From NCBI GenBank assembly GCA_022510545.1, contig JAFLTG010000001.1, positions 1 to 64,000 of the forward strand: 64,000 bases of DNA, read 5' to 3'. The stretch comes from Lachnospiraceae bacterium. GTDB lineage: Bacteria; Bacillota; Clostridia; Lachnospirales; Lachnospiraceae. Shown here piece after piece: positions 46,613-57,708 of the stretch. How positions within the stretch are numbered: position 1 is the stretch's first letter; each line of letters begins with the position of its first letter. The notes under the pieces were generated by a model. That model had not been told where the DNA came from and did not search any database. It worked only from the letters and a program-made list of their open reading frames with translations. The position numbers and the translations under genes were made by a program.

Positions 46613-47830
46613 TTATTTACCTTCAACCTCGTTCATCTTCATTGCCCTTACCTTACTTGCAAGACCGAAGAGGTTGATAAAGCCTTCAGCGTCATGGTGG
46701 TCATACATATCACCTGTTGTAAATGAGGCAATACTCTCATTATAGAGAGAATATGGTGAAGTAGTGCCTGCTTTAATGATGTTGCCTTTATAAAGCTTGA
46801 ATTTTACTTCTCCGGTCACATATTGCTGTGTAGACTCTATGAAAGCCTGAAGAGCTTCACGCAGCGGAGTGAACCATTTGCCTTCATACACAACCTGGGC
46901 AAACTTATTGCCTAAATCTGCCTTGAGTGCATAGGTGTCACGGTCAAGAATCAATTCTTCAAGCTGCTGATGTGCTTCATAAAGTATGGTTCCGCCGGGA
47001 GTTTCATATACACCGCGGGATTTCATACCAACTACCCGGTTTTCTACTATATCAACAATACCGATACCGTGCTTACCGCCAAGTTCGTTTAAAACGGAAA
47101 TAATATCGGCTACTTTCATCTTCTTGCCGTTAACAGAGGTGGGAATGCCTTTTTCAAAGGTCATTGTAACATATTCACCCTCTTCAGGAGCTTTCTCTGG
47201 AGTAACACCAAGTACTAAAAGATGCTCATAGTTTGGCTCATTGGAAGGGTCCTCCAGTTCAAGACCCTCATGGCTGATGTGCCATAGATTACGGTCACGG
47301 CTGTAACTGCTGTCTGCCGAGAATGGCAGGTTGATGCCATGACTACGGCAGTATTCAATTTCATCTTCACGGGAACTCATATTCCACTTTTCATTTCTCC
47401 AGGCTGCAATAATCTTTAAATCAGGAGCAAGAGCTTTGATTCCAAGTTCAAAACGTATCTGGTCGTTTCCTTTACCGGTTGCGCCATGGCAGATTGCCGT
47501 TGCGCCTTCCTTGCGTGCGATTTCAACGAGTTTCTTGGCGATTACAGGTCGTGCCATAGAAGTACCGAGCAGATATTTATTTTCATAAACTGCATGCGCC
47601 TGTACACAGGGTATTATGAAATCGTTACAAAATTCATCTGTCAGATCTTCTATGTACAATTTGGAAGCGCCGCTTGAAAGCGCTCTTTCCTCAAGACCGT
47701 CCAGTTCCTCAGCCTGCCCGCAGTTTCCGCAGACACAGATTACATCATAATCAAAATTTTCTTTTAACCAGGGTATGATAGCTGTTGTATCAAGACCTCC
47801 GGAATAAGCAAGAACTACTTTTTCTTTCAT
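46613..47830 (-). CDS. argG: Argininosuccinate synthase
   Basis: [49 protein letters not shown]...[17 protein letters not shown]. Confidence 0.98.
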   Translation of the reverse strand: MKEKVVLAYSGGLDTTAIIPWLKENFDYDVICVCGNCGQAEELDGLEERALSSGASKLYIEDLTDEFCNDFIIPCVQAHAVYENKYLLGTSMARPVIAKKLVEIARKEGATAICHGATGKGNDQIRFELGIKALAPDLKIIAAWRNEKWNMSSREDEIEYCRSHGINLPFSADSSYSRDRNLWHISHEGLELEDPSNEPNYEHLLVLGVTPEKAPEEGEYVTMTFEKGIPTSVNGKKMKVADIISVLNELGGKHGIGIVDIVENRVVGMKSRGVYETPGGTILYEAHQQLEELILDRDTYALKADLGNKFAQVVYEGKWFTPLREALQAFIESTQQYVTGEVKFKLYKGNIIKAGTTSPYSLYNESIASFTTGDMYDHHDAEGFINLFGLASKVRAMKMNEVEGK

Positions 47831-47929
47831 AATAACTCCTCCGTTATGATATTTCTTTTAATATTAATCTTAATTAAATATACAACAATATTTCAGATAA
47901 CTCAATTATTTTTCTGCCTTATTTATATT

Positions 47930-50743
47930 TTATTTTTTAGCGGTTTTGCGAAGTTTTCTTTCGTTGACGATAATAAAAACAATAAATATCAGTATTCCAC
48001 ACAATGATGTATATATTCCTGCCTTAAGATACGGCGTGCTGTATACGAGTTGTATGTCATGTGTTCCGGCATCTAAGTCTAAGGCCATATACATTGTATT
48101 TGCCTGATAAAGTTTGGTTTTCTGACCATCCACATAGGCACTCCAACCGATGGAATGTGGAATGGAGAAACATAAAAGAGCAGGTTTGTCCAAGGTAATA
48201 TTACCGGTAACGCTGTCCGTGCCGATTTCCATATTCTGCAGAGTGCTTTCCTTCAAGCCGGAAATTTGGTTAACATAATTATCCATTGGCTGGCAGATGA
48301 TTTTTATTGAATCAAAGGAGTATACTCCACGCAGATAGAAGGAAACATTTATGGAAGTGAGAGGTTCTTCACCGGACACGAAAACTGCGGCAAAATCATG
48401 CCTGCCTCCATAAAAATCAAAATTACTTGTAGAGTAATGCAAAGTTTTAGATTCATTGTTTGAAGTTGTCATATTTAATGTGCTTTTTGCATGTTCAAAA
48501 TCAGACCAGTATATTTTATCTTTTTTAACTCTCATTTGAGCATTGTATTCATTTATATCCCATCTGGACTCATTATATAAATCCAAGGGATCCAATTCGG
48601 GGTCACCGTAATATAAATCATATATTGAACTTTCTTTAAAATCCAGCCCTTCATAACATATATATATTTCGCTGTTGGGTACGGCATCAAATGAAAAGGT
48701 AGCGGTCACATTTTCCTCGGTGGTAACAAAGGCATTGTCCCGGAGGGTTATATTATCGCTGTTTAGTGTAACTGTATAAGGAAGTTCATAACTGCTAAAC
48801 TCAGGTTCTGTTTTTTTTGTAAATGCAGTATCCTCTGATAAAACGGCAGCCTGCAGCATAGCTTCTTCTTTTTCGGCAGGAGAGAGTTCATCCCAGGCAT
48901 CCTGCGTCATGTAACCACTATAGGTATACGCAAGAGGAAGTGCATATTCATTCCGGTAGACTTTGTATGAAGCCTGGTTTTCGGCGATATCGACATTGGT
49001 GAAACCATATGGAGCCGGAGCCTGATCGCTCTGCGGAATAACAAAATATAATACCGATGCAAGGGTCGTAAGTCCTGCTCTGTCATCGTAATTGGAAGGG
49101 TCAAAAGAACGATTTTCCAAAACATCAACACTGCTTCTGTATTCTGCAATCCTGGGATTGGACAATGACCAATAGTATTCGGTAGAGGATATTCCGGCGA
49201 TTATGTTGGCATTCTTGGTAAGAGAACGCCCCGAAAAGCGATAATATTCATCTACGCCCTGTATAGCAGCGGCTTCCGCTACTGCGGCAGTTTCATTTTG
49301 CCTTAATACGAGCTGTTTTACCTCCATAAAAGGTGTGGCATCGCCATTATCAAAAAATGAATAGCCCCATCTGTCATTTACAACTACGCTTGCTATTACA
49401 ATTAGCAAAGTGAGCTGTTGTTTTCTTTTATCACTTATTACGCTTCCTTTATCGTAAAGCGGAATCAGGATAAGCAGCGAAATAAAACCGATTATAATTG
49501 AGCTAAATGATTGCGCGGACTGGGAGTTTTCAAATAGCATACATATGATAAAGTATACTGTCATGCATTTAAAAAGGAAAAAACTCTCTTTAACATTCAG
49601 ATTCATCAGAGATGGCCAAAGCATTGTCAATATATATGCACAAAGCATTGAAAGTGCCCAGACCCATCTGTTTGCTGCATACGTAAAACCGTTAAAAACC
49701 TGACCTAATACCGGGAATGACATAATGATGACACAGACTATAAAAAGACTTTTAGTCAATTGATATTGCTTTTTTCTGTAAAACATCAAAAATATGGCTA
49801 GCAGGGCAGGAGCGGCAAGCGCTATACACAAATAATATCTTTTGCCCGATGAAATAAAAATCTGCAAAAGATTGCTGTAATATGAAAGTGGATATAATAA
49901 ATTGATGTTATAACTTTCAGATACACGGCTATTGTCTAAAAATGCCTGCAAAAGCGGAAAAACTATAACGGCTGCCAATATGACTCCCAAAACGGAAGCT
50001 GCTCCTATGCGTACAATAAGTAAAGCTGCTTCCTTAATATTCTTATGATACAAAATCACCGTTCTTATAATGACATAAATGACTACCGTAAGTACCAGCA
50101 TATAAAAAAAGTAAAAATTATTTATTGCAGAGAGCGCAACCGCAATTATAAACAGATATGGTCGTTTTTTGTTAATTATTTTCTCAATTCCCATTATCAA
50201 AAGCGGCAGAAATATCATAGGACTTAAAAAAAACGGATGTGTTTTGCCAAAAAGTCCCCAACCGCAAAAAACATATGCCATAGAACCGGCAAGAACCGCA
50301 TAAAAGTTCTTTTTGCCTGTTTCAAAACAAAGAAGTGAGAATGTAATACCGGCAACAAACATACGAAATATAACACCGAAATTATAAAAATAATACATGT
50401 TTTCTTCTGTGAAAAATATTGAAAATACGGAAAGCGGGTCTCCGATTGTATAGTAATGCAGATTGGTAAGAATATCGCCGCCCTGGCCGATGGTGAAATC
50501 CCAGTTCGGTATTATGAGTTCATGCCGGACAAGGAGATTTTTGATGATTGAGCGTAAATATTTGGAATAGTAGATTAAGGCTTTATAGTGCTGCTGCCAT
50601 CCGTCTTCCCTCCATATGAATGTCCGGTGGGCATGTATGAACCAGAAATAGATAATATAGGCAGTGATAGAAAAACAGCATGTGTACACAAGAAAATATT
50701 TTTTGCGTTCGCTTAAGTTTATCTTAAATTTTGGTAAATTCAT
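47930..50743 (-). CDS. YfhO family membrane protein
   Basis: 937 aa, >12 TM segments, FIWREDGWQQHYKALIYYSKYLR, C-term IGWSAYVDGQKTKLYQANTMYMALDLDAGTHDIQLVYSTPYLKAG. Confidence 0.9.
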   Translation of the reverse strand: MNLPKFKINLSERKKYFLVYTCCFSITAYIIYFWFIHAHRTFIWREDGWQQHYKALIYYSKYLRSIIKNLLVRHELIIPNWDFTIGQGGDILTNLHYYTIGDPLSVFSIFFTEENMYYFYNFGVIFRMFVAGITFSLLCFETGKKNFYAVLAGSMAYVFCGWGLFGKTHPFFLSPMIFLPLLIMGIEKIINKKRPYLFIIAVALSAINNFYFFYMLVLTVVIYVIIRTVILYHKNIKEAALLIVRIGAASVLGVILAAVIVFPLLQAFLDNSRVSESYNINLLYPLSYYSNLLQIFISSGKRYYLCIALAAPALLAIFLMFYRKKQYQLTKSLFIVCVIIMSFPVLGQVFNGFTYAANRWVWALSMLCAYILTMLWPSLMNLNVKESFFLFKCMTVYFIICMLFENSQSAQSFSSIIIGFISLLILIPLYDKGSVISDKRKQQLTLLIVIASVVVNDRWGYSFFDNGDATPFMEVKQLVLRQNETAAVAEAAAIQGVDEYYRFSGRSLTKNANIIAGISSTEYYWSLSNPRIAEYRSSVDVLENRSFDPSNYDDRAGLTTLASVLYFVIPQSDQAPAPYGFTNVDIAENQASYKVYRNEYALPLAYTYSGYMTQDAWDELSPAEKEEAMLQAAVLSEDTAFTKKTEPEFSSYELPYTVTLNSDNITLRDNAFVTTEENVTATFSFDAVPNSEIYICYEGLDFKESSIYDLYYGDPELDPLDLYNESRWDINEYNAQMRVKKDKIYWSDFEHAKSTLNMTTSNNESKTLHYSTSNFDFYGGRHDFAAVFVSGEEPLTSINVSFYLRGVYSFDSIKIICQPMDNYVNQISGLKESTLQNMEIGTDSVTGNITLDKPALLCFSIPHSIGWSAYVDGQKTKLYQANTMYMALDLDAGTHDIQLVYSTPYLKAGIYTSLCGILIFIVFIIVNERKLRKTAKK

Positions 50744-50971
50744 TATATTTCTCCCTTGTTTATCCTAACGATTTTAGCTTTTACAATATAAGGAAAATTA
50801 TCCAATTTTAGCAAATTATTTTATTACAATTCTATCATGACGTTTTTGTAAAGACAATGATTTTTCATAAAAGTATGGGGTGTACTATACGGGAATAGTG
50901 TGATAAAATATAGGATGTTGTTAGGGGGAAGTCCATCCGGGACTAATTAAAAAGATATTTGGAGAAGCATC

Positions 50972-51514
50972 ATGAAATATTTAACACCGGTGACAACCAG
51001 ACCCTCTCCGGAAGGAAGGCTGGAGAAAGAGATGGCGGTGTATGATTTACTGGAACAACTGGATATTCCTTATGAGAGACTTGACCATGAGGTGACTGCA
51101 ACTGTTGAGGCCTGCCACGATGTGGACAAGCTGCTTGGTATACATATATGTAAGAATCTTTTTTTATGCAATTCTCAGAGAACAGCATTCTATTTGTTGA
51201 TGATGCCGGGAGAGAAGAAGTTTGTAACAAAGGATATATCAAAGCAGATAGGAAGTGCAAGACTCTCATTTGCTGAGGCGGAGTATATGGAACAGTTATT
51301 GAATATTACACCGGGTTCTGTAAGCATTATGGGCCTGATGAACGATAAAGAACATAAAGTACAGCTTTTAATAGACAGCGACATCTTAAAAGATGAATAC
51401 ATAGGCTGTCATCCTTGCATCAATACGTCCAGTCTGAAATTGAAAACAAGTGATATACTGGAAAAATTTCTGCCTTACACAGGACACACCTATACGGAGG
51501 TTAACATAACATGA
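50972..51514 (+). CDS. YbaK/prolyl-tRNA deacylase-like (ProXp) protein
   Basis: VYDLLEQLDIPYERLDHEVTATVEACHDVDKLLGIHICKNLFLCNSQRTAFYLLMMPGEKKFVTKDISKQIG. Confidence 0.9.
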   Translation: MKYLTPVTTRPSPEGRLEKEMAVYDLLEQLDIPYERLDHEVTATVEACHDVDKLLGIHICKNLFLCNSQRTAFYLLMMPGEKKFVTKDISKQIGSARLSFAEAEYMEQLLNITPGSVSIMGLMNDKEHKVQLLIDSDILKDEYIGCHPCINTSSLKLKTSDILEKFLPYTGHTYTEVNIT

Positions 51515-51957
51515 TTCGAACTATGACAATAGATGACTATGATGAAGTCCGCGCCCTTTGGCTTTCAATCAAGGGTTTCGGAATCCGCAGCGTTGATGAT
51601 TCCAGGGCCGGTGTGGAGGCATTTATTAAGAGAAATCCCACAACCAGCGTTGTTGCTATTGAGGATAATAAAATAGTGGGTGCTATTTTATGCGGACATG
51701 ACGGACGAAGAGGCTGTCTTTATCATGTTTGTGTTGCGGAAGAGTACAGGATGCGCGGTATCGGTAAATCTATGGTTGTTTTTTGTATGAACGCACTTAA
51801 AGAAGAGCATATAAATAAAGTATCTCTTATAGCTTTTACCAAAAATGACGTTGGAAACGCATTTTGGAAACAAATAGGCTGGACAAAACGTGAGGATTTG
51901 AATTATTATGATTTTACACTTAATGAGGATAATATCACAGCATTCAACAGGGAATGA
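51511..51957 (+). CDS. GNAT family N-acetyltransferase
   Basis: VGAILCGHDGRRGCLYHVCVAEEYRMRGIGKSMVVFCMNAL...FWKQIGWTKREDLNYY; overlaps previous ORF by 4 nt. Confidence 0.93.
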   Translation: MIRTMTIDDYDEVRALWLSIKGFGIRSVDDSRAGVEAFIKRNPTTSVVAIEDNKIVGAILCGHDGRRGCLYHVCVAEEYRMRGIGKSMVVFCMNALKEEHINKVSLIAFTKNDVGNAFWKQIGWTKREDLNYYDFTLNEDNITAFNRE

Positions 51958-52013
51958 AGAATGTAGCGATTCTTTCGGGGTATTGATAAAGTGTTTTATA
52001 AAGGAGTATATAT

Positions 52014-53237
52014 ATGAAAGTAATAGACGGCGGCATCACTGCGGCTAAGGGATTTGAGGCAGCCGGAGTGGAGGCAGGAATTAAATATCAGGGCAGGAAG
52101 GATATGGCTCTTATATATAGTAGAAAACCCTGCAGGGCAGCAGGTGTTTTTACAAGCAATGTAGTTAAGGCGGCACCGGTTCTGTGGGACAAAGAGGTTG
52201 TGGCCCATTCTCCTTATGCGCAGGCGGTTGTGATAAATGCGGGCATAGCCAACGCCTGTACAGGTAAACAGGGCTATGAGTGCTGCAGCAAGACAGCGCA
52301 GGCGGCGGCGGAGCATTTGCAGATTCCGGCGGATTCGGTGCTGGTGGCTTCAACCGGCGTTATCGGTATGCAGCTTCCGCAGGATAAGCTGAATGCAGGC
52401 GTGAAGAAGTTAGTGGAAGCTAAGGCAGATACAATAGAAGCAGGTCAGATTGCGGCAGAAGCAATTATGACAACGGATACGGTTTTCAAGCAGGCAGCAG
52501 TCACTTTTGAAATAGGTGGTAAGACCGTCACGCTTGGCGGAATGTGCAAGGGCTCGGGAATGATACACCCTAACATGTGTACGATGTTGTGTTTCCTTAC
52601 ATCAGATATTGCCATTTCCAAGGAACTTATGCAGGAAGCGCTTAGTGAGAATGTAGTCGATACTTTTAATATGGTTTCAATTGACGGTGATACTTCTACG
52701 AATGACACACTTGTTGTGCTGGCCAACGGTATGGCTGAAAATCCTGAAATAACTTCTAAGAATGAGGATTATGATAAATTTGTTGAAGCACTCAATTATA
52801 TCAATACAACGCTGGCAAAGAAAATGGCGGGAGACGGAGAAGGCGCAACCGCGCTGTTTGAAACTAAGGTAATAAATGCTGCAACCAAGGAAGATGCGAG
52901 ACGCCTTAGTAAGTCGGTAATATGTTCAAGTCTTACCAAAGCGGCTATTTTTGGACATGATGCCAACTGTGGAAGGATACTTTGTGCCCTTGGGTATTCC
53001 GGTGTTGACTTTGACCCGGAAAAAATCGAGCTGCGTCTGGAAAATAAGGATAAAAGCATCCTTATATATAAAGATGGCGTAATGACTGATTATGATGAAG
53101 AGGAGGCTTCACAGATTCTTGCCTCAGAAGAAGTCAGAGCACTTGTAGATATGAAGATGGGAACCGCACAGGCCTGCGCATGGGGCTGTGATCTTACGTA
53201 TGATTACGTAAAGATCAATGCGGATTATAGAAGCTAA
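52014..53237 (+). CDS. argJ: Bifunctional ornithine acetyltransferase/N-acetylglutamate synthase
   Basis: GGITAAKGFEAAGVEAGIKYQGRKDMALIYS...AVVINAGIANACTGKQGYE...GGMCKGSGMIHPNMCTML. Confidence 0.98.
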   Translation: MKVIDGGITAAKGFEAAGVEAGIKYQGRKDMALIYSRKPCRAAGVFTSNVVKAAPVLWDKEVVAHSPYAQAVVINAGIANACTGKQGYECCSKTAQAAAEHLQIPADSVLVASTGVIGMQLPQDKLNAGVKKLVEAKADTIEAGQIAAEAIMTTDTVFKQAAVTFEIGGKTVTLGGMCKGSGMIHPNMCTMLCFLTSDIAISKELMQEALSENVVDTFNMVSIDGDTSTNDTLVVLANGMAENPEITSKNEDYDKFVEALNYINTTLAKKMAGDGEGATALFETKVINAATKEDARRLSKSVICSSLTKAAIFGHDANCGRILCALGYSGVDFDPEKIELRLENKDKSILIYKDGVMTDYDEEEASQILASEEVRALVDMKMGTAQACAWGCDLTYDYVKINADYRS

Positions 53238-53325
53238 GTTATTCAATATGTACGAACTTAGGCAGCATTTCTAAGTTTTGGTTATTGATACAATATACAA
53301 TTAGTCAGGAAAGGTAATAAATAAA

Positions 53326-54216
53326 ATGGAACAGAAAGAAATGAGCCGCATTCTGGAAAAGGCAGAGATTTTGGTCGAGGCACTTCCTTATATACAGAAG
53401 TTTAACCGTAAGATTATAGTGGTAAAATACGGCGGCAGTGCCATGAGCAATGAAGAACTGCAGAAAAATGTCATAAAGGATGTTACTTTGCTTAAGCTGG
53501 TAGGGTTTAAGCCTATTATAGTACATGGCGGCGGTAAGGAAATCAGCAGCTGGCTGGGGAAGGTCGGTAAAGAAAGCGAGTTTGTAAACGGTCTGCGTGT
53601 GACCGATGCAGAGACTATGGAAATTGCGGAAATGGTATTGAATAAGGTAAATAAAAGTCTTGTAAGCATGGTGCAGGAGCTGGGAGTTAAGGCCGTAGGC
53701 ATAAGTGGTAAGGACGGAGGGCTTCTTAGATGCGATAAAAAGTATGTTGACGGTAAAGATATCGGCTTTGTCGGTGATATCAGAAAAGTGAAACCCAAGC
53801 TGCTTTATGATCTGTTGGAGAAAGATTTTCTTCCTATTGTGGCACCAATCGGTTTAGGTGATAATTTTGATTCCTATAATATCAATGCAGATGACGCTGC
53901 CTGTGCCATTGCCAAGGCGGTATCTGCCGAAAAACTGGCATTCCTTACCGATATAGAGGGATTATATAGAGATATTAACGATAAATCGAGCTTTATTTCA
54001 CGACTTACCGCAACACAGGCTGAGGAGCTTGTGAACAGTGGTTATATAGGAGGCGGTATGCTGCCTAAACTTATGAACTGTGTGGATGCGATAAGAGAGG
54101 GTGTAAACAGGGTGCATATCCTGGACGGAAGGATACCTCATTGTCTGCTTCTTGAGATTTTCACCAATCATGGTGTAGGTACGGCGATTATCGAAGATAA
54201 TGAGAAGATGCTCTGA
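53326..54216 (+). CDS. argB: Acetylglutamate kinase
   Basis: [45 protein letters not shown]...[19 protein letters not shown]. Confidence 0.98.
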   Translation: MEQKEMSRILEKAEILVEALPYIQKFNRKIIVVKYGGSAMSNEELQKNVIKDVTLLKLVGFKPIIVHGGGKEISSWLGKVGKESEFVNGLRVTDAETMEIAEMVLNKVNKSLVSMVQELGVKAVGISGKDGGLLRCDKKYVDGKDIGFVGDIRKVKPKLLYDLLEKDFLPIVAPIGLGDNFDSYNINADDAACAIAKAVSAEKLAFLTDIEGLYRDINDKSSFISRLTATQAEELVNSGYIGGGMLPKLMNCVDAIREGVNRVHILDGRIPHCLLLEIFTNHGVGTAIIEDNEKML

Positions 54217-54257
54217 CTATGATGAATGTTCCGATTGAGAAAGAATGGGAGATTAAT

Positions 54258-55463
54258 ATGAAAATGCAGAACTATATAAACGAGGCTGAAGAGGCGCTTT
54301 TGCATACCTATAACCGTTATCAGGTGGTTTTCGATAAGGGTGAGGGTGTGTATTTGTATGATATAGAGGGCAAAAAATATCTGGACTTCGTATCCGGGAT
54401 TGCGGTGTTTGCGCTTGGATATCAGAATAAGGAGTATAATGATGCGCTGAAGGCTCAGATTGATAAACTTATACACACATCCAATTACTATTACAATGTA
54501 CCGGCAATTGAGGCGGCTAAGAAGTTAAAGCAGATTTCCGGAATGGACAGGGTATTTTTTACAAACAGCGGAGCCGAAGCGATTGAAGGTGCGATTAAAA
54601 CCGCAAGGAAATACGCTTATCTTAAGGACGGGAATACCGACCATGAAATTATAGCAATGAACAGTTCATTTCATGGAAGGACCATGGGAGCATTGTCGGT
54701 GACCGGCAATCCACACTACAGAGAAGCGTTTGAACCTATGATAGGGAATATACGCTTTGCCGATTTCAATGATTTTGACAGCGTTCTTGCCAATGTGAAT
54801 AAAAAAACATGTGCTATTTTATTGGAAACCGTTCAGGGTGAGGGCGGCATACATCCGGTTGATGAGGGATTTCTGAAAAAGGTTAAGCAGCTGTGTGAAG
54901 AACGTGATATACTTTTGATTCTGGATGAGATTCAGTGCGGTATGGGACGAAGCGGTTATATGTATGCCTGGCAGAAATTTGGCATAAAGCCTGATATTAT
55001 GACTACAGCTAAGGCACTTGGATGCGGTGTGCCGGTTGGAGCATTTATGATGACAGAGCGTATTGGACAGGCTTCTCTTAAAGCCGGAGATCATGGAACA
55101 ACTTACGGCGGCAATCCGCTTGCAGGTGCGGCAATCTGTAAGGTTATTGAGTTGTTTGAAAAAGAGAAAGTTCTTGATAATGTAAAGGAAATCAGCGTTT
55201 ATCTGGAAAAAAGGCTGGATGAGCTTGCCGGAAAGTATGCCGCATTAATAGAAACAAGACGCGGCCTGGGTCTGATGCAGGGACTGGTATTTAATGAACC
55301 TGTGGCAGATATCATTAATATGGCAATGGAAAAGGGGCTTGTACTTATCAATGCAGGCAGTAATATTATACGTTTTCTTCCGCCGCTTATTATTAAGAAA
55401 CAGCATGTTGACGAGATGATTGGTATTTTGGAAGAGTGCTTATCGGCCAGATTGGAGAAATAG
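54258..55463 (+). CDS. argD: Acetylornithine aminotransferase
   Basis: HTYNRYQVVFDKGEGVYLYDIEGKKYLDFVSGIAVFALGY...LILDEIQCGMGRSGYMYAWQKFGIKPDIMTTAKALGCGVPVGA; start by RBS. Confidence 0.97.
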   Translation: MKMQNYINEAEEALLHTYNRYQVVFDKGEGVYLYDIEGKKYLDFVSGIAVFALGYQNKEYNDALKAQIDKLIHTSNYYYNVPAIEAAKKLKQISGMDRVFFTNSGAEAIEGAIKTARKYAYLKDGNTDHEIIAMNSSFHGRTMGALSVTGNPHYREAFEPMIGNIRFADFNDFDSVLANVNKKTCAILLETVQGEGGIHPVDEGFLKKVKQLCEERDILLILDEIQCGMGRSGYMYAWQKFGIKPDIMTTAKALGCGVPVGAFMMTERIGQASLKAGDHGTTYGGNPLAGAAICKVIELFEKEKVLDNVKEISVYLEKRLDELAGKYAALIETRRGLGLMQGLVFNEPVADIINMAMEKGLVLINAGSNIIRFLPPLIIKKQHVDEMIGILEECLSARLEK

Positions 55464-55465
55464 AA

Positions 55466-56983
55466 GTGACGTTGAGAGGAAGAATAATTACCGTTATACT
55501 GATAATCTGTGTTGTTGGCGGCATTTACGGGGCTGCCGGCATGGGATGGCTTGACAGAACAGAAAATGAGAGCGGGGCATACAATGATACCATTTTCGGA
55601 CACAGGGATACTCTATATTTATGGTATACGGATGATGCATTGACGGATTATTTAAACAGTGTGGTGGTTTCATATAATGAATATCAAGATGACACGCGTG
55701 TCATTCCTGTGTATACCTCAGGTTCCGAGTACCTTGAGACGATAAATCAGGCATCACTCCACACAGAGGAGATTCCGGATTTGTATATTGTAGGAAACGA
55801 TTCTTTGGAAAAAGCATATCTGGCAGGTCTGGCATCGGAAGTCAGATTGCCGGAGGGAGTCCTCGGGATGGATGTTTTTTTCCCGAAGTCGGCAGTTAAT
55901 GCAGTTACCTATCATAACAAACAGATAGCCTATCCTTTTTATTTTGAGACAAGCTCTTTTCTTTATAATAAGACCTATATGGAAGACTGGGCCCGTACTC
56001 AGTTGGAAGCTGAAATGGATGCGGCTCAGGGGGATGCGGCTCAGGAAGAGGCGGAACGTACGAATCCGTCGGAGGAAAATGACTCCGGACAGGCGCAAGA
56101 GACTTCCAATGCAGAGAATATAATTGATGAGGCTGCAGTGGCCGCACGCGTGGAAGAAGTGCTTCCAAAGACAATAGACGATATTCTTAACTTTGCGGAC
56201 GAATATGATGCACCCGAGCAGGTAGAAGCGATATTCAAATGGGATGTATCCGATATTTTTTATAATTATTTCTTTGTAGGAAATTATATTAATGTAGGTG
56301 GCGCAGCCGGAGACAACGATAAGTCGATTGATATTTATAATGAAGACGCTATCCGCTGTATGAAGGTTTACCAGAATCTGAATCAGTTTTTTTCAATTGA
56401 CACTGTGGAAATCAGTTATGCGGATATTCTTAAGGATTTTATAGAAGGTAAGATACTTTATACGGTAGTTACCACGGATGCGCTTGCTAAAATCGAGGAA
56501 GCAAAGGAAAACGGTGAGTTTAAGTATGAATACGGAACTTCGCTGATACCGGATGTCAATGAGGAACTTGTATCCAGGTCATTGTCGGTTACGCAGTGCG
56601 TTGTAGTAAACGGATATTCGGAAAGAAAAAACGAGGCAAACGATTTTGCGACGTTTTTAGCATGTTATAATGTAGATAATCTCTATGACAGAACCGGAAA
56701 ACTGCCGGCACTCTCAGGAGTCAAATTTACCAATCAAAATGCTGAAGCTTTTGTGGCGGAATATCAGAAATCCATTCCTAATCCCAAGATGATAGAGACC
56801 AGCAATTACTGGGTGGAGATGGAGATTGCATTTGCAAAGATATGGGACGGTGACGATGCCAATGCAGAGCTAAAATCCTTATCCGAAAAAATTATGACTC
56901 AGATAAGCGGGGAAGATTATACTGAGGAATATATAGACGTTCCGGAGGAAGTTGAAGAGGACGCTGAGGAGGATACGGAATAG
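55466..56983 (+). CDS. Membrane-tethered extracellular solute-binding protein family 1-like, with acidic low-complexity insertion
   Basis: N-terminal TM without lipobox Cys; FYFETSSFLYNKTYMEDWARTQ; insertion AQGDAAQEEAERTNPSEENDSGQAQETSNAENIIDEAA; GTG start 2 nt after argD stop. Confidence 0.75.
   Translation: MTLRGRIITVILIICVVGGIYGAAGMGWLDRTENESGAYNDTIFGHRDTLYLWYTDDALTDYLNSVVVSYNEYQDDTRVIPVYTSGSEYLETINQASLHTEEIPDLYIVGNDSLEKAYLAGLASEVRLPEGVLGMDVFFPKSAVNAVTYHNKQIAYPFYFETSSFLYNKTYMEDWARTQLEAEMDAAQGDAAQEEAERTNPSEENDSGQAQETSNAENIIDEAAVAARVEEVLPKTIDDILNFADEYDAPEQVEAIFKWDVSDIFYNYFFVGNYINVGGAAGDNDKSIDIYNEDAIRCMKVYQNLNQFFSIDTVEISYADILKDFIEGKILYTVVTTDALAKIEEAKENGEFKYEYGTSLIPDVNEELVSRSLSVTQCVVVNGYSERKNEANDFATFLACYNVDNLYDRTGKLPALSGVKFTNQNAEAFVAEYQKSIPNPKMIETSNYWVEMEIAFAKIWDGDDANAELKSLSEKIMTQISGEDYTEEYIDVPEEVEEDAEEDTE
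55690..55703. repeat. TGACA-N4-TGTCA dyad
   Basis: tgacacgcgtgtca (extends to perfect 16-bp palindrome atgacacgcgtgtcat) inside SBP-like gene. Confidence 0.85.
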
Positions 56984-57056
56984 AAGGTTTAAAAATTCCA
57001 AAATGTAGGGAAATATACATTTTTTAATGCATATTTTCGGATAAAAAGGAGAAGAT

Positions 57057-57128
57057 AGTACAAGATAAGATTCAGTGTATGAGTTTTAACATGGAACTCA
57101 TCATATGAAATTTATCTTGTACTTTTTT
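57057..57128 (+). terminator. Long bulged hairpin with T-run between SBP-like gene and DMT gene
   Basis: agtacaagataa ... atgagtt/aactcat ... ttatcttgtacttttttt. Confidence 0.8.
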
Positions 57129-57165
57129 AATAAAAAAGAGTTATTTATAATAAGGAGTTATTTTT

Positions 57166-57597
57166 ATGATAGGGTTTTTCATAGCGCTGTTATCCGGCGC
57201 ATTTATGGCAATTCAGGGTGTATTTAATACTGAGGTTACAAAATCATCAAGCATATGGGTTGCAAATGTTTTCGTGCAGTTTACGGCACTTTTAGTCTGC
57301 CTGTGCGCATGGTTTATAAGCGACCGCTCTTCTTTTGGTGCTCTTATGAAGGTTCAGCCTAAGTATATGTTGCTTGGTGGTACTATAGGAGCCTTTATAA
57401 CCTATACGGTAATCAAAGCAATGGAACAGCTCGGACCGGCAAAAGCATCAATGTTAATTGTGATTGCGCAGCTCATTGTTGCATACCTGATCGAGCTTAT
57501 GGGACTCTTTAATGTGGAGAAGCAGCCGATAGAAATAAGAAAGTTTATCGGTATGGGTATTGCAATTGTAGGAATTATTATTTTTAAGTGGACATAG
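57166..57597 (+). CDS. DMT superfamily transporter (YdcZ/DUF606-like)
   Basis: FFIALLSGAFMAIQGVFNTEVTKSSSIWVANVFVQFTALLVCLCAW; four TM. Confidence 0.88.
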   Translation: MIGFFIALLSGAFMAIQGVFNTEVTKSSSIWVANVFVQFTALLVCLCAWFISDRSSFGALMKVQPKYMLLGGTIGAFITYTVIKAMEQLGPAKASMLIVIAQLIVAYLIELMGLFNVEKQPIEIRKFIGMGIAIVGIIIFKWT

Positions 57598-57708
57598 GGA
57601 AAAATTTATTTTACAATTAAAATACGGTGCATGTTTATAAACGGGGATATCCTAAGTCTTTTTATGTTTTATAGCTATAAAAATAAACGAAAAGGCGGGG
57701 ATAAGAAT

